The translations under genes were made by a program, and so were the position numbers. Shown here piece by piece: positions 14,015-24,639 of a DNA stretch of 64,000 nucleotides. Origin of the DNA: Parabacteroides sp. (GTDB taxonomy: Bacteria > Bacteroidota > Bacteroidia > Bacteroidales > Tannerellaceae); assembly GCA_019417325.1 (NCBI GenBank), contig DXVO01000034.1, positions 124,001 through 188,000 on the forward strand, written 5' to 3'. Below the pieces are notes generated by a model. That model saw nothing but the letters and a program-made list of their open reading frames with translations. It was not told where the DNA came from and did not search any database. The number at the start of each line of letters is the position of its first letter. Within the stretch, counting starts at the first letter, position 1.

Positions 14015-15652
14015 TTATTTGTTAAGCGTTTCATAACCCGGATTTTGCTTCAGGTTCGGGTTTGCAGTTAAATCACGGTCACTAAACGGATAAATGTTGA
14101 AACGTTTGTCCAGATGAGCTACACCTTCCAATGTACCACCTTTGTATGCCCAAGCATAATCTTCTGTGAATTTACCAAAACGAACCAAATCAGAGCGACG
14201 TTGTCCTTCCCAATATAATTCGCGTCCGCGTTCTGCAAGAATAAAATCAAGTGTCAAGTTTGCCGCTGAGATATTTCCACTTTGATTGCCATAGGCGCGT
14301 TCACGCAGCAGGTTTACATAACCGACTGCAGTATTTATATCCGTTCCGGAAGCACCACGTACGGCACATTCCGCATATATCAGATATAAATCCGGTAAAC
14401 GGAACAACGGGAAATCGGTATCAGGATCCGGAGTAGGCGTAACGCCTACTCCACCCCAACCAAGGTTGGTAAATTTATGGCAGAGGTAACCACTGTCCCA
14501 ATCTTGCATTTTGGAAACAGGAGAACGTTTCCCTTTATTATCAAAAAAGATATAACGTTTATCCTTTTTGCGCTTGCTGCCATGTTCATCCGTACCATCA
14601 TCCGGGCTATCTTTAAATAAATCGATCATCTGCTGAGTAGGTTTCAGACAAGTCCAGGAAGATGTCAGTCCGAACCAGGTAGGATTCAAGTCACCACCAA
14701 AAGCAGCAGCAGTTACCATAATTGAGCTACCGAAACTTTTTGCATTGACATGGTCGAAAGGTATCGCATAAATAATTTCGTTTTTATGAATACCGGTCAA
14801 ATGGTTTTCACCACAGAACAAATCGGCATAGTGGCTTTCCAGTCCAAATCCGGCATCAATTACTTTCTTGGCATATTTGGCTGCCTCATCATACATGGCA
14901 CGACCGATATAAGTTTCTGCATTCAGATACATTTTGGCAAGCAGAGTATTAATAACCGGCTTAGTCATACGTCCATATGTAGCCATTGTTGGTGTCTCTG
15001 GCAAATTCCCGTTTTCAGACAAATCAACCAACTCTTTTACGATCTTATCAAATATTGCTTCTGTCCCTATTTGTGAAGGTTTCCATGATTTATCATCTGT
15101 AGGACTATCATCCCAAACGACTCCAGGGTTACGATATAAGTCTATCAAATAATAGTAGTTCATGGCACGTATACCGCGAACTTCATCCCGGAATTGCTTC
15201 AGATTCGGAATTATATCATCATCTTTGGCATAAACACTCAAAAATTCCTTACAATAGCGAATATTCAACATTGCACGCTGATAGAAGGTATAAGAATAAG
15301 GCAATGTATAATTCCATCCAACAGTACATAATTCTACAATTCCTTCATCCGTCCAGTTCCAGATAGCCTCATCTGTGGGAAGTACCTGTAAAGAAATCAA
15401 ACCGCGGAGGAAAACAAGCGCACCCTGGTCTGCACCTTGTAAGTCAGGCTCCACACTTGCATCAGAAGAATTTCCTGATAAACCGAAACCTGAATAAATT
15501 TTCGCCAAGAAAGACTGGCAATCGACTTCATTGTGGATAGAATTGCTGGATTTATCCAGTTTTGGTTCCTGGTCTAAATCACCCAGGCAGGAGGTCATTC
15601 CCAAGCCACACAACAAAACGGCCCCCGATACTATATATTTCTTAAAATTCAT
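14015..15652 (-). CDS. susD: SusD-like starch-binding outer membrane lipoprotein
   Basis: This encodes 545 residues, close to the 551 of Bacteroides thetaiotaomicron SusD. It has a lipoprotein signal peptide with the lipid-bearing Cys22 (GLGMTSC), the RagB/SusD N-terminal domain (about 25-270, TPR-like helices) and the C-terminal SusD domain, ending with the typical NPNLKQNPGYE. SusD caps the SusC barrel at the cell surface and binds alpha-glucan chains. It is the last gene of the operon, 11 bases after susC. With susA and susB in the same operon the substrate is very probably starch or maltodextrin. The name is by analogy. Confidence 0.88.
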   Translation of the reverse strand: MNFKKYIVSGAVLLCGLGMTSCLGDLDQEPKLDKSSNSIHNEVDCQSFLAKIYSGFGLSGNSSDASVEPDLQGADQGALVFLRGLISLQVLPTDEAIWNWTDEGIVELCTVGWNYTLPYSYTFYQRAMLNIRYCKEFLSVYAKDDDIIPNLKQFRDEVRGIRAMNYYYLIDLYRNPGVVWDDSPTDDKSWKPSQIGTEAIFDKIVKELVDLSENGNLPETPTMATYGRMTKPVINTLLAKMYLNAETYIGRAMYDEAAKYAKKVIDAGFGLESHYADLFCGENHLTGIHKNEIIYAIPFDHVNAKSFGSSIMVTAAAFGGDLNPTWFGLTSSWTCLKPTQQMIDLFKDSPDDGTDEHGSKRKKDKRYIFFDNKGKRSPVSKMQDWDSGYLCHKFTNLGWGGVGVTPTPDPDTDFPLFRLPDLYLIYAECAVRGASGTDINTAVGYVNLLRERAYGNQSGNISAANLTLDFILAERGRELYWEGQRRSDLVRFGKFTEDYAWAYKGGTLEGVAHLDKRFNIYPFSDRDLTANPNLKQNPGYETLNK

Positions 15653-15663
15653 GGTTTTACTGA

Positions 15664-18600
15664 TTAAAAGTTGATATTAACACCGAACAATACGGAGATA
15701 GGACGAGGATATACATTATTATCCACACCACCGTCTACTTCAGGGTCCAGTCCTTTATATTTCGTTATCACAACCGGATTTTGCACGGTAGCATAAAAAC
15801 GTGCATTCCACTTCATCCCGAAAAATTTATCAAGCTGATAGCCCAATGTGATATTATCTATCTTCAGGAAAGAAGCATTTTGTACAAAATAATCAGATAA
15901 GCGTTGGCGGGATTGGAAACCGGTCTGCAGCGCGGAAACAGGCTTATTACTCAATGCTGAGTTTCCGAATACCTCATTCACTCCTAAAGCCGCATTAGCC
16001 GCAATTGCATTATAATTATAATTACCTAAACTGACACGTCCATTAAAACCTAAATCCCACTGTTTATAAGTAAATTTGGAGTTAAAGCCCATCAACACAT
16101 CAGCCGTTGGTTTTTTATAATGATACAAATCTTTATCTGTAACCACATCACTTCCACTATTGCTTTCATATTTTCCTTCAATTGGGGCCCCATTTTCATC
16201 ATATACCTGTTTGTATACATAGAAAGTACCCGGAGCATAACCCACGCTATGAATTTTCAGCCGTAAACCTCCATCTCCGCCTGTTGAATCGAAGCGTTTA
16301 CCCGGAGAGTCCGAATTATCATTATAGGTAAGCTCTTTAATCTTCGTATTATTATAGGCAAGGTTAAAACCCAAATCCCATCTAAAATCCCGGGTAACCA
16401 CCGGACGGGTATTAATGGAAACTTCAAATCCTTTATTTTCCAAAGAGCCGATATTGGATACTACATATTCAGCAAAGTCCGTCCCGGCAGGCACGTTTAC
16501 TTCCGCATTAATCAAATCATTAGTCTTACGGTAATATACATCCACAGCACCACTGATACGGTTGTTGAAAAAGCTGTAATCTACACCGGCATTATAGGTA
16601 GTAGTGGTCTCCCATTTCAGATTCGGATTGGATGCTGTTGGCGCCAGTACATTCACCCATCTTACATTTCCGGAAGCATCGTATATCGGATACATCGCTC
16701 CTCCTTTACCATTACGATAGAATGATAAATACGGATAATCCCCCTGGTTAATATCCTGCTGGCCGGTCTGTCCCCAGCCTAAACGAAGTTTCAGTTCATC
16801 CAAACTCTTAAAGTCTTTCAGAAAAGATTCTTCATTCATTTTCCACGCAAGAGCAACCGAAGGGAAAAGTCCCCAACGTTTATCTTTGGCAAAACGGGAA
16901 GAGGCATCATCACGCAAAGTAAATGTAAGCAGATATTTATTCATCAATGAATAATTCAAACGACCATAGAAGGAAATCAGCAAATACTGAGTATCGGTCT
17001 GTTTAAACTCATTCATTTCTTTTGTATTCTGCCCGTAAGTTTCCGGACGGCGGGACAAATAATAAGTCACATTATCTGATTTGGAACGGTAACTTTGATA
17101 TGAATAACCTGCCATAATATCAAAATGGCTGGCGATAGATTCAAAATCCTTCGCATACTGTCCATAGAACTCCAATAACTTATTGTTGCGTGTACTATTA
17201 TAGATACGGTTACTACCAGTTGCATCATCATCCGGCAAATAATTGGAAGGAGCATTCGGGTCGATATAAGCAGTTCCCGAACTGGAAGAATAATCCATTC
17301 CTAAGTTTAAATGCAGACGAAGATCCGGCAAGCCATGTACCAGATAGTCGAACTGGGCATTTCCTATAAACGATTTCACGGTCGAGCGGTCATCTTTCAT
17401 TTGCAGCATGGAAACGGGATTGATTCCGGCAGAAGAAGCCTTTGTTCCGTCAGGGGTATAATCGTTAGTCCAGGTATAATAACCTCCGAACTTGCTGTCG
17501 TTCATTACCGGTTTTGTCGGATCGAAAGAGACAGCACTACCGATAGCGCCTGTATCTGCAAAACGGTTTTTAATGTATACACCTTTTGCATTCAGGTTTA
17601 CTTTCAGATGGTCTTCAAAAAAGGTTGGAGTCAATGAAAGGCTTCCGGTATAACGCTGGAAATTAGAAGTTTTCAATATACCATTCTGGCTGGTATAGCC
17701 AACAGAAACACGATAAGGCATAAAATCCTTCACAGAGCCGAATGCACTAAGGGCATGGTCTGTAGAAACAGCCGTACGGAATATCTCATCCTGCCAGTCT
17801 GTGCTTACACCCGGATATAAATTCAAAGCTTTCCGCATTGCATCTGTTGTGGTCGATGCGTTATTAATATAATCTCGATACTCGTCTCCACTCATCACAT
17901 CCAGCTTATTACGCTTTGTACTTACCGAGACATTACCGGAATAACTAATCTTTACTTTTCCGGATTTTCCTTTTTTTGTAGTAACAATAATTACACCATT
18001 AGAAGCACGCGAACCGTAAATGGCTGTAGCCGAAGCATCTTTTAATACGGTAAATGATTCGATATCGGCAGGATTTATCGTACTCAGCGGATTACTTAAC
18101 CCATCGACTGCCTGATTACTCATAGTCACTCCATCGATAACAACCAGCGGGTCATTGCTTGCCGACAATGACGAACCACCACGGATGCGGATGGAAGAGC
18201 TTGCGCCCGGTTGACCGGTTGAAGAGGCAACCGATACACCTGCGACCTTACCCATCAACATGTCCTGAGGGCTCACTTGTATACCCCGGTTTTTTTCATC
18301 CGGTTTAATAGCAGCTACAGAACCTGTCGCATCATTTTTTTTCACGGTACCATAACCAATAACAACCACGTTGTCCAATACTTGGTAATCATCCTTTAAT
18401 GTAATATTCATGGTAGCAGCCGCAGGCACTTCCTCCACCTTATATCCGATAAACGAAATAGTCAGTATTTCACCTTTAGAGGCTGTCAATACAAACTTGC
18501 CGTCCAGGTCCGTAACCGTACCATTCGTGGTTCCTTTCACTATGACATTCGCGCCGGTAACCGGCTCTCCTGTCGCGTCTTTCACAATACCATTTATCGT

Positions 18601-18672
18601 GATGCTTTTTTGGGCAAACACGAGAAGCGGCATACATAAAACAGCTAACAATAGCAGCAATTTACTTTTCAT
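15664..18672 (-). CDS. susC: SusC-like TonB-dependent oligosaccharide transporter
   Basis: This encodes 1002 residues, near the size of SusC. It has a signal peptide (1-20, ending VFA-QKS), a carboxypeptidase-D-like/CNA-B beta domain (about 22-100, GIVKDATGEPVTGANVIVKG), a TonB box-like region (DNVVVIGYGTVKK), a plug domain (about 115-225 with SIRIRGGSSLSASNDPLVVIDG) and a 22-strand barrel, ending in GVNINF with the terminal Phe. It imports malto-oligosaccharides across the outer membrane using TonB energy. It sits between susB (38 bases upstream) and susD. Confidence 0.9.
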   Translation of the reverse strand: MKSKLLLLLAVLCMPLLVFAQKSITINGIVKDATGEPVTGANVIVKGTTNGTVTDLDGKFVLTASKGEILTISFIGYKVEEVPAAATMNITLKDDYQVLDNVVVIGYGTVKKNDATGSVAAIKPDEKNRGIQVSPQDMLMGKVAGVSVASSTGQPGASSSIRIRGGSSLSASNDPLVVIDGVTMSNQAVDGLSNPLSTINPADIESFTVLKDASATAIYGSRASNGVIIVTTKKGKSGKVKISYSGNVSVSTKRNKLDVMSGDEYRDYINNASTTTDAMRKALNLYPGVSTDWQDEIFRTAVSTDHALSAFGSVKDFMPYRVSVGYTSQNGILKTSNFQRYTGSLSLTPTFFEDHLKVNLNAKGVYIKNRFADTGAIGSAVSFDPTKPVMNDSKFGGYYTWTNDYTPDGTKASSAGINPVSMLQMKDDRSTVKSFIGNAQFDYLVHGLPDLRLHLNLGMDYSSSSGTAYIDPNAPSNYLPDDDATGSNRIYNSTRNNKLLEFYGQYAKDFESIASHFDIMAGYSYQSYRSKSDNVTYYLSRRPETYGQNTKEMNEFKQTDTQYLLISFYGRLNYSLMNKYLLTFTLRDDASSRFAKDKRWGLFPSVALAWKMNEESFLKDFKSLDELKLRLGWGQTGQQDINQGDYPYLSFYRNGKGGAMYPIYDASGNVRWVNVLAPTASNPNLKWETTTTYNAGVDYSFFNNRISGAVDVYYRKTNDLINAEVNVPAGTDFAEYVVSNIGSLENKGFEVSINTRPVVTRDFRWDLGFNLAYNNTKIKELTYNDNSDSPGKRFDSTGGDGGLRLKIHSVGYAPGTFYVYKQVYDENGAPIEGKYESNSGSDVVTDKDLYHYKKPTADVLMGFNSKFTYKQWDLGFNGRVSLGNYNYNAIAANAALGVNEVFGNSALSNKPVSALQTGFQSRQRLSDYFVQNASFLKIDNITLGYQLDKFFGMKWNARFYATVQNPVVITKYKGLDPEVDGGVDNNVYPRPISVLFGVNINF

Positions 18673-18710
18673 GTGTTTAAATTTAAGTATATATATAATA
18701 AGGGTTTAAT

Positions 18711-20921
18711 CTACAAGCGAGACAATCCTTTCGTTTCGGCTTTATCTTTTACTTCTTTGACGCTGATTGCAAAACCTCCCCCACTGGCAGCTTTGACGTT
18801 TAGTTTACTTTTATTTGTCAGGAGACCTTTACGGATCGTATAGGCTTGCGGATTATCTTTCCAGTCGGCATCCTTAGCATCGGCGTATACTGTGGCTATA
18901 TATTGTTTCCCCGGGTCAAGGAAATCAAAGGCTAATCGCGCCGTATGCCCATTTTCATCGGCAGTACAACCCACAAACCAATCATTGCTTCCTTTTGCCT
19001 TACGTGCGATTGTGATATAATCTCCCGGTTCTGCTTCGAGATAACGGGTTTCATCCCAGTCGATAGCGACATCTTTGATAAACTGGAATGCATCCATATG
19101 TTCTTCATAGTGTTCCGGAACATCAGCAGCCATTTGAAGCGGGCTATACATCGTTACATATAAAGCCAACTGACGTGCCAAGGTGGAACGTACCTGTGAA
19201 GTATTTTCCGGATTCATCTTATTACAATGTGTTTCAAAAATCCCGGGAGTATAATCCATCGGACCACCAACCAAGCGGGTAAACGGCAGAATCGTAGTAT
19301 GGTCCACATTATTTCCGCCAAAAGATTCATATTCGGTTCCACGGGCCGATTCATTACCAATCAGATTCGGATATGTGCGGCATAAACCGGTAGGACGAAC
19401 AGCTTCATGGGCATTCACCATAATTTTATATTCGGCTGCTTTCTTTACGGCAAACAAGTAATGATTCACCAGCCACTGGCTATAGTGATATTCCCCACGG
19501 GGAATAATGTTTCCTACATATCCGCTTTTTACGGAATTGTACCCATTATCTACCATAAACTGGTATGCTTTATCCATATGGCGTTCATAATTACGGACAG
19601 AAGCTGAAGTTTCATGATGCATCATCATCTTAATTCCTTTGCTGGCAGCATAACAGTGTATTTCTTTTACATCAAAATCAGGATAAGGAGTAACGAAATC
19701 GAACACATAATCTTTACTTTTGCCGAACCAATCTTCCCAGCCTTCATTCCATCCTTCCACCAGTACGGCATCAAATCCATGTTGCGCTGCAAAATCAATA
19801 TAACGTTTTACATTGGCAGTATTAGCAGAATGACGTCCGTTCGGTCTGGTTTTAGAATAGTCGGTTTCACCCAACTTCACACTACTTAAATCGTCAGTAT
19901 ATGCCCAAGTTCCCTTATTGGTAATCATATCCCACCAGATACCGATATATTTAACAGGTTTAATCCAGGAGACATCTTCCAGTTTACAAGGTTCATTCAG
20001 GTTCAGAGTAATACGGGAAGCCAGAATATCACGTGCATCATCGCTTACAATAACCGTTCTCCATGGAGACTGGCAAGGGGTTTGCAAATAGCCCTTATCA
20101 CCTTTGGCATCAGGAGTCAACCAAGATTCAAAAACCATGTTTTTATCATCCAGATTCAGATGCATGCAGGAATAATCGACCAGAGCAGCCTCATGCAAAT
20201 GGATATAAAGCCCATCTTCCGATTTCATCATTAAAGGAGTCTGCACGCCTGTCATGGAAAATGGAGTTTGCGATGAGTTGGGCGTAACTGCCTCTTTCAT
20301 CAATCCCCGGATTTCACTCAAACGGGATGTCGTCGTACTATATTCTTGTGTATCATAATCACCGGGTAGCCAAAATGCTTTATGGTCACCTGCCATTGCA
20401 AATTGTGTCTTTTCTTCTTTTACCACAAAGTAATTCAAATTAGGTTGTTGGGGAAATTCATACCGGAATCCTAATCCATCGTTAAACAAACGGAAACGAA
20501 CCAGAATCGTACGGTCATTCAATGGCTGGTCCAATGTTACAGCTAATTCATTATAATAATTGCGTATCTCTTTTTCTTCTCCCCAAACCGGTTTCCAGGT
20601 TTCATCAAAGGTCGATGTTTTCGTATCCTTTATCCGGAAGCCATTATACAAGTTAGTTTTTTTATCCAGTGATGCCACATCTTTCCGTTGTTTAAATTCA
20701 AAATCAACTGCGGCATTCGCATCTTCCTTTTTTAATTCGAGTCCCAACCGGCTGGGTTTGATAATCGCTTTCCCTTTATAGGTCAATTCATAAACCGGTG
20801 CTCCTTGTTCATTCAAACGAAAGTTCATTTCCAGATTTCCATCCGGTGATAATAACTGCTGTGCATAACTGAAAGCACAACTGCTTAATACTGCCATTAA
20901 CAGGACTAATTTTCTTTTCAT
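18711..20921 (-). CDS. susB: GH97 alpha-glucosidase (SusB-like)
   Basis: This encodes 736 residues, compared with 738 for B. thetaiotaomicron SusB. After a signal peptide (1-20, CAFSYAQ) come the N-terminal beta-sandwich, the catalytic barrel (about 280-640) and a C-terminal beta domain. The residues of the inverting GH97 type are all present: Glu506 in NAHEAVRP, Glu524 in GNESARG, Glu530 in GTEYESFG and Glu437 in HHETSAS. They lie exactly two positions before SusB Glu508, Glu526, Glu532 and Glu439, the catalytic and calcium-binding residues. It releases glucose from malto-oligosaccharides in the periplasm. It is 26 bases downstream of susA. Confidence 0.93.
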   Translation of the reverse strand: MKRKLVLLMAVLSSCAFSYAQQLLSPDGNLEMNFRLNEQGAPVYELTYKGKAIIKPSRLGLELKKEDANAAVDFEFKQRKDVASLDKKTNLYNGFRIKDTKTSTFDETWKPVWGEEKEIRNYYNELAVTLDQPLNDRTILVRFRLFNDGLGFRYEFPQQPNLNYFVVKEEKTQFAMAGDHKAFWLPGDYDTQEYSTTTSRLSEIRGLMKEAVTPNSSQTPFSMTGVQTPLMMKSEDGLYIHLHEAALVDYSCMHLNLDDKNMVFESWLTPDAKGDKGYLQTPCQSPWRTVIVSDDARDILASRITLNLNEPCKLEDVSWIKPVKYIGIWWDMITNKGTWAYTDDLSSVKLGETDYSKTRPNGRHSANTANVKRYIDFAAQHGFDAVLVEGWNEGWEDWFGKSKDYVFDFVTPYPDFDVKEIHCYAASKGIKMMMHHETSASVRNYERHMDKAYQFMVDNGYNSVKSGYVGNIIPRGEYHYSQWLVNHYLFAVKKAAEYKIMVNAHEAVRPTGLCRTYPNLIGNESARGTEYESFGGNNVDHTTILPFTRLVGGPMDYTPGIFETHCNKMNPENTSQVRSTLARQLALYVTMYSPLQMAADVPEHYEEHMDAFQFIKDVAIDWDETRYLEAEPGDYITIARKAKGSNDWFVGCTADENGHTARLAFDFLDPGKQYIATVYADAKDADWKDNPQAYTIRKGLLTNKSKLNVKAASGGGFAISVKEVKDKAETKGLSRL

Positions 20922-20947
20922 GGTGATTTATCGATTGTTATTTGTGA

Positions 20948-22792
20948 TTAAAATTCCAGGATGAATACTTGACGTGGTTGCAGAGACAATGTATTTTTCA
21001 ATGGAATAACTTTTCCACTCAATACATCTGTCGATTGTTCTTTAGGGAGAACTTCCTTATAAGAAGCCAGATTCATTTCTTTTGCCTGGTCGGTTCCATT
21101 CAGAATTACAGTTACAGATTTACCTCCATAATGTCTTTCATAAACATAAATGCCATCCTGCGGAATGAAATGCTTAAAAGAACCTTTACTTATCGCCTCG
21201 TTACCAGCACGCCAATGAAGCAATTTTTTCATATAGTCATATGCTTCGTTCTCCAAGGGATTACGACCGGTTGCAGTAAAGACATTCCGGTTGTCTCCTG
21301 CCCATCCGCCTGGGAAATCCTCGCGCAAAGCACCATCCCCATTCGCTTTATCACCAGCCATTAAGACTTCGGTTCCCGTATATATCTGAGGAATTCCACG
21401 AACTGTCAATAAAAATGCAATTGCTTGCTTATATCGGTCCAGATTATTTTTAGGAGGTACTTTATAGAATCTGGAAGTGTCATGATTATCCAGAAATACC
21501 AATAAGTTCATCGGATTGGCATACACAATATCCTGTGATAAATAGCCATATAAGCGAGCCAACCCTTTATCCCATTGATTAGTTTCCTCATCAAACGCCC
21601 ATGACATGGCATCCCAAAGCGGGAAATCCATAACCGTAGGTAAATAAGAATTACGGGGAGCAGCAATCTTACTGTCTTTCTGCCAGAAAGAGACTCCTAC
21701 ATTATTGCCCAGCCAGGTCTCGCCTACAATATTGAAATCAGGATATTCAGCAGCTATCGCTTTACACCAGCGAGCCATCATATCGAAATCAGCGTAAGGA
21801 TGCGTATCCTGGCGGATTCCATTAATCCCGGCATATTCAATCCACCAGATACTATTTTGAATCAAATAAGTAGCCAGATGCGGATTTCGTTGGTTCAAAT
21901 CAGGCATTGACTCGGTAAACCAACCATCTATATTTTTTTTCTGATCATAGTCCGAATGATGAATATCAACCTGGGGCATTGTCTGGTAAGATGTCTGTAC
22001 GAAATGTTCCTGATAATTAAACCAGTCATGAGAAGGTTTATCCTTGAAAAAGAAATGCTCGCTTCCACAATGATTGAAAATCATATCCATCACTATTTTC
22101 AGTCCTTTCTGATGAGCTTTATCTACCAACCTGCGAAAATCTTCATTTTCTCCCAAGCGGGCATCCATCTGATAATAGTCTGTAATAGCATACCCATGAT
22201 AAGAGCCATGAGCCATATCATTCTTCTGAATAGGATTCAACCAGATTGCCGTTACTCCCAAATCACAGAAATAATCAAGATGGTTCTCTATCCCTGCCAG
22301 GTCTCCTCCATGGCGAGCCGACGGATTATTACGGTCTACACGGTTTTCAAGCATGCCGGATACTATATCATTTGCCGGATTACCATTTGAAAAACGATCC
22401 GGCATAATCAGGTACAGCACATCTTCCGGTCCAAAACCTTTTACTTGGGAAGCCTGCTCCTTACGTTGTTTTATCTCATAGGGAATTTTTGTTTGTTTGC
22501 CTGCTTTTGTCAAGAGGATATCAAACCGTTGAGACTTCGCTCCTGCCAAATCCAGATATAATAAAAGGTAATTCGGATTATCTAACCGGACTATTTGTTG
22601 AATACGGATATCAGGAGAAGACAGTTGCACATCTTCGGTTGCAATATCATTACCATATAATAATATTTGCAATTCCGGATTCTTCATGCCTGCCCACCAA
22701 AAAGCAGGTTCTACTTTCTTTATTTTTGCCTCAACAATAGATGGCAGACAGAGAACAAGGCACATTAAAACTACTCTAAAAAGACATTTCAT
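20948..22792 (-). CDS. susA: GH13 alpha-amylase/neopullulanase (SusA-like)
   Basis: This encodes 614 residues from the ATG at 22792 (MKCLFRVVLMCLVLC); the open frame runs on to 22873 but that part is not signal-like. It has a signal peptide (1-22), an N-terminal beta domain (KIKKVEPAFWWAGMKNPELQ, very like SusA) and a GH13 barrel with the nucleophile Asp329 (GIRQDTHPY), acid/base Glu358 (IVGETWLG) and Asp438 (LDNHDTSRF). It cuts imported maltodextrins in the periplasm into smaller units for SusB. First gene of the operon; the divergent susR-like gene is 251 bases away. Confidence 0.92.
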   Translation of the reverse strand: MKCLFRVVLMCLVLCLPSIVEAKIKKVEPAFWWAGMKNPELQILLYGNDIATEDVQLSSPDIRIQQIVRLDNPNYLLLYLDLAGAKSQRFDILLTKAGKQTKIPYEIKQRKEQASQVKGFGPEDVLYLIMPDRFSNGNPANDIVSGMLENRVDRNNPSARHGGDLAGIENHLDYFCDLGVTAIWLNPIQKNDMAHGSYHGYAITDYYQMDARLGENEDFRRLVDKAHQKGLKIVMDMIFNHCGSEHFFFKDKPSHDWFNYQEHFVQTSYQTMPQVDIHHSDYDQKKNIDGWFTESMPDLNQRNPHLATYLIQNSIWWIEYAGINGIRQDTHPYADFDMMARWCKAIAAEYPDFNIVGETWLGNNVGVSFWQKDSKIAAPRNSYLPTVMDFPLWDAMSWAFDEETNQWDKGLARLYGYLSQDIVYANPMNLLVFLDNHDTSRFYKVPPKNNLDRYKQAIAFLLTVRGIPQIYTGTEVLMAGDKANGDGALREDFPGGWAGDNRNVFTATGRNPLENEAYDYMKKLLHWRAGNEAISKGSFKHFIPQDGIYVYERHYGGKSVTVILNGTDQAKEMNLASYKEVLPKEQSTDVLSGKVIPLKNTLSLQPRQVFILEF

Positions 22793-22822
22793 GGTAAATT
22801 CAGATTTTAAATTCTTAACATC

Positions 22823-22831
22823 GCAAAAATA
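22823..22831 (-). promoter_or_regulatory. Candidate -7 element of the susA operon
   Basis: TATTTTTGC (22831-22823) matches TAnnTTTGC and is 30 bases before the susA start. The -33 region is not clear (TTTG only 16 bases upstream), which would fit a promoter that needs the activator encoded divergently. Confidence 0.5.
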
Positions 22832-23008
22832 AAGAACAGGGATACCCCAAATTTTAGCAAGAATAAAAATCAAAATATATTAAAACTCATTTGACCTAAT
22901 ACACAACACTTTACCCATCTATATAAAGAGAAAAAATCAAAGACTGCTACAAAGTATTTTTAGTTTATATGTTTATGACAAAACTCTGTAAGCGTAAAAT
23001 AATATTAT

Positions 23009-23016
23009 TATATTTG
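23009..23016 (+). promoter_or_regulatory. Candidate -7 element of the susR-like gene
   Basis: TATATTTG is a perfect -7 element, 28 bases before the ATG at 23044. The -33 region is weak. The intergenic region shared with susA is 251 bases and must also hold any SusR binding site, which I cannot identify. Confidence 0.5.
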
Positions 23017-23043
23017 TCAAAATATCAATTAAGAGAAAGTACT

Positions 23044-24636
23044 ATGAAAACGCTATGCTATATTTTACTATCCCTGCTTTTCCCGGTAAATATTCTTTTT
23101 GCCATGCCATCAGTCAATCCGGAAAATGTAGCTTTACTACGCGAACTGGACAAGATTATTAACCGGAAACCAGTTTATCATGCCCGGAAGCAAAAAGAAA
23201 TCGACAGCCTGGAAAAACGGTTTGTCACTTCACTTTCTTTTGAACAACGGGATGAACTATATAAATCACTCTATAAAACCTATCTGCATTTCCAGGCAGA
23301 CTCTGCGTTACAGTATCTTTTCCAAAGAGAAAAATTACTTGAAAGACACCCCTCCCCCGAATCTACTAATGATTTACAAATTTCCAAAGCAGAAGTATTC
23401 GGTATTATGGGACTTTATATTGAAGCATTCAAACAACTGGAAAATATAAATCCCCACGAACTCGATTCTACCTCTTTACTGTACTATTATTATACAGGAC
23501 GTACATACTATGGCTGGCTTGCCGATTATACAAACACAAAAGAAAAAAAACAATACGAAATTATCACCAATACTTATCGGGATTCCATTTTAGGATTAGC
23601 AAAAGGACCCGACTATGACATTGTCCTGGCTGATAAATTAATAGTGAGCGGACAACCGGACAGTGCCATTGTTATTTCAGAAAAGGAACTCGAAAACCGT
23701 ACAAGCGATGTCAACCGTTCTTACCTGTATTATAATATGTCGCTTGCCTATGAACAGAAAGGAGATATAGACAATGAAATCAAATATCTGGCGCTAACAG
23801 CCATGAATGATTTAAAAATGCCGGTTCGCGAATATATCTCACTACAAAAACTGGCACTTCTGATGTATAAATTGGGGGATATAGACCGCGCTTACAAATA
23901 TTTGAGCTGCGCCTTGGAAGATGCGGTAGCCTGTAATGCAAGGCTCCGTTCTATTGAAGTAACCGAATTCTTCCCTATTATTGATAAGGCATACAAATTA
24001 AAACAGCAGAAAGAACGCAATATAATTCGTGTTTCCCTGTTAATAGTCAGCATACTTACTTTGCTTTTACTCATTTCAATATTTTATCTGCAACGGCAAA
24101 TGAAAAAGCTTTCTGCCGTACGGAAAAAGCTAAGCTTAACAAACTCTCAATTACAATACACCAACCGGGAACTAAACCAAACAAGCAAAATAAAAGAAGA
24201 ATATATTGCTCTTTACCTCAACCAATGTATCGTTTATCTTGATAAACTGGAAACCTACAGGCGTTCGCTTGCCAGATTGGCGATGGCCTCCAAAACAGAA
24301 GAATTGTTTAAAACAATCAAGTCCAATCAATTCATAAGCGATGAACGGAAAAACTTCTATAATGAATTTGATAAATCGTTTATACGCCTTTTTCCCCATT
24401 TCATCGAATCTTTTAATAAACTGATGACCCCGGAAGGACAGATATTACCCAAATCCGGGGAGATACTAACAACCGAACTACGTATATTCGCTCTAATCCG
24501 TCTGGGCATTAATAATGCTGCCAGCATTGCACACTTTTTGGGTTGCTCGCTGGCTACTGTATATTCCTACCGCAGCAAAGTTAAAAGTAAAGCAATTGAT
24601 AAAGATAATTTTGAAGAATTGGTTGCTTCAATCTAA
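23044..24636 (+). CDS. susR: SusR-like membrane-spanning regulator (TPR sensor, DUF6377)
   Basis: This encodes 530 residues from the ATG at 23044 (MKTLCYILLSLLFPV), which begins a signal peptide; earlier ATGs give a poor N-terminus. A periplasmic helical, TPR-like sensor (about 25-320) is followed by a transmembrane segment (about 326-348, VSLLIVSILTLLLLISIF), a coiled coil and a cytoplasmic C-terminus with a LuxR-like helix-turn-helix (LRIFALIRLGINNAASIAHF and ATVYSYRSKVK). SusR of B. thetaiotaomicron has this plan and activates the starch genes on maltose or larger maltodextrins. The family is DUF6377, from memory. Divergent from susA; ends 3 bases from the convergent next gene. Confidence 0.85.
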   Translation: MKTLCYILLSLLFPVNILFAMPSVNPENVALLRELDKIINRKPVYHARKQKEIDSLEKRFVTSLSFEQRDELYKSLYKTYLHFQADSALQYLFQREKLLERHPSPESTNDLQISKAEVFGIMGLYIEAFKQLENINPHELDSTSLLYYYYTGRTYYGWLADYTNTKEKKQYEIITNTYRDSILGLAKGPDYDIVLADKLIVSGQPDSAIVISEKELENRTSDVNRSYLYYNMSLAYEQKGDIDNEIKYLALTAMNDLKMPVREYISLQKLALLMYKLGDIDRAYKYLSCALEDAVACNARLRSIEVTEFFPIIDKAYKLKQQKERNIIRVSLLIVSILTLLLLISIFYLQRQMKKLSAVRKKLSLTNSQLQYTNRELNQTSKIKEEYIALYLNQCIVYLDKLETYRRSLARLAMASKTEELFKTIKSNQFISDERKNFYNEFDKSFIRLFPHFIESFNKLMTPEGQILPKSGEILTTELRIFALIRLGINNAASIAHFLGCSLATVYSYRSKVKSKAIDKDNFEELVASI

Positions 24637-24639
24637 CAT

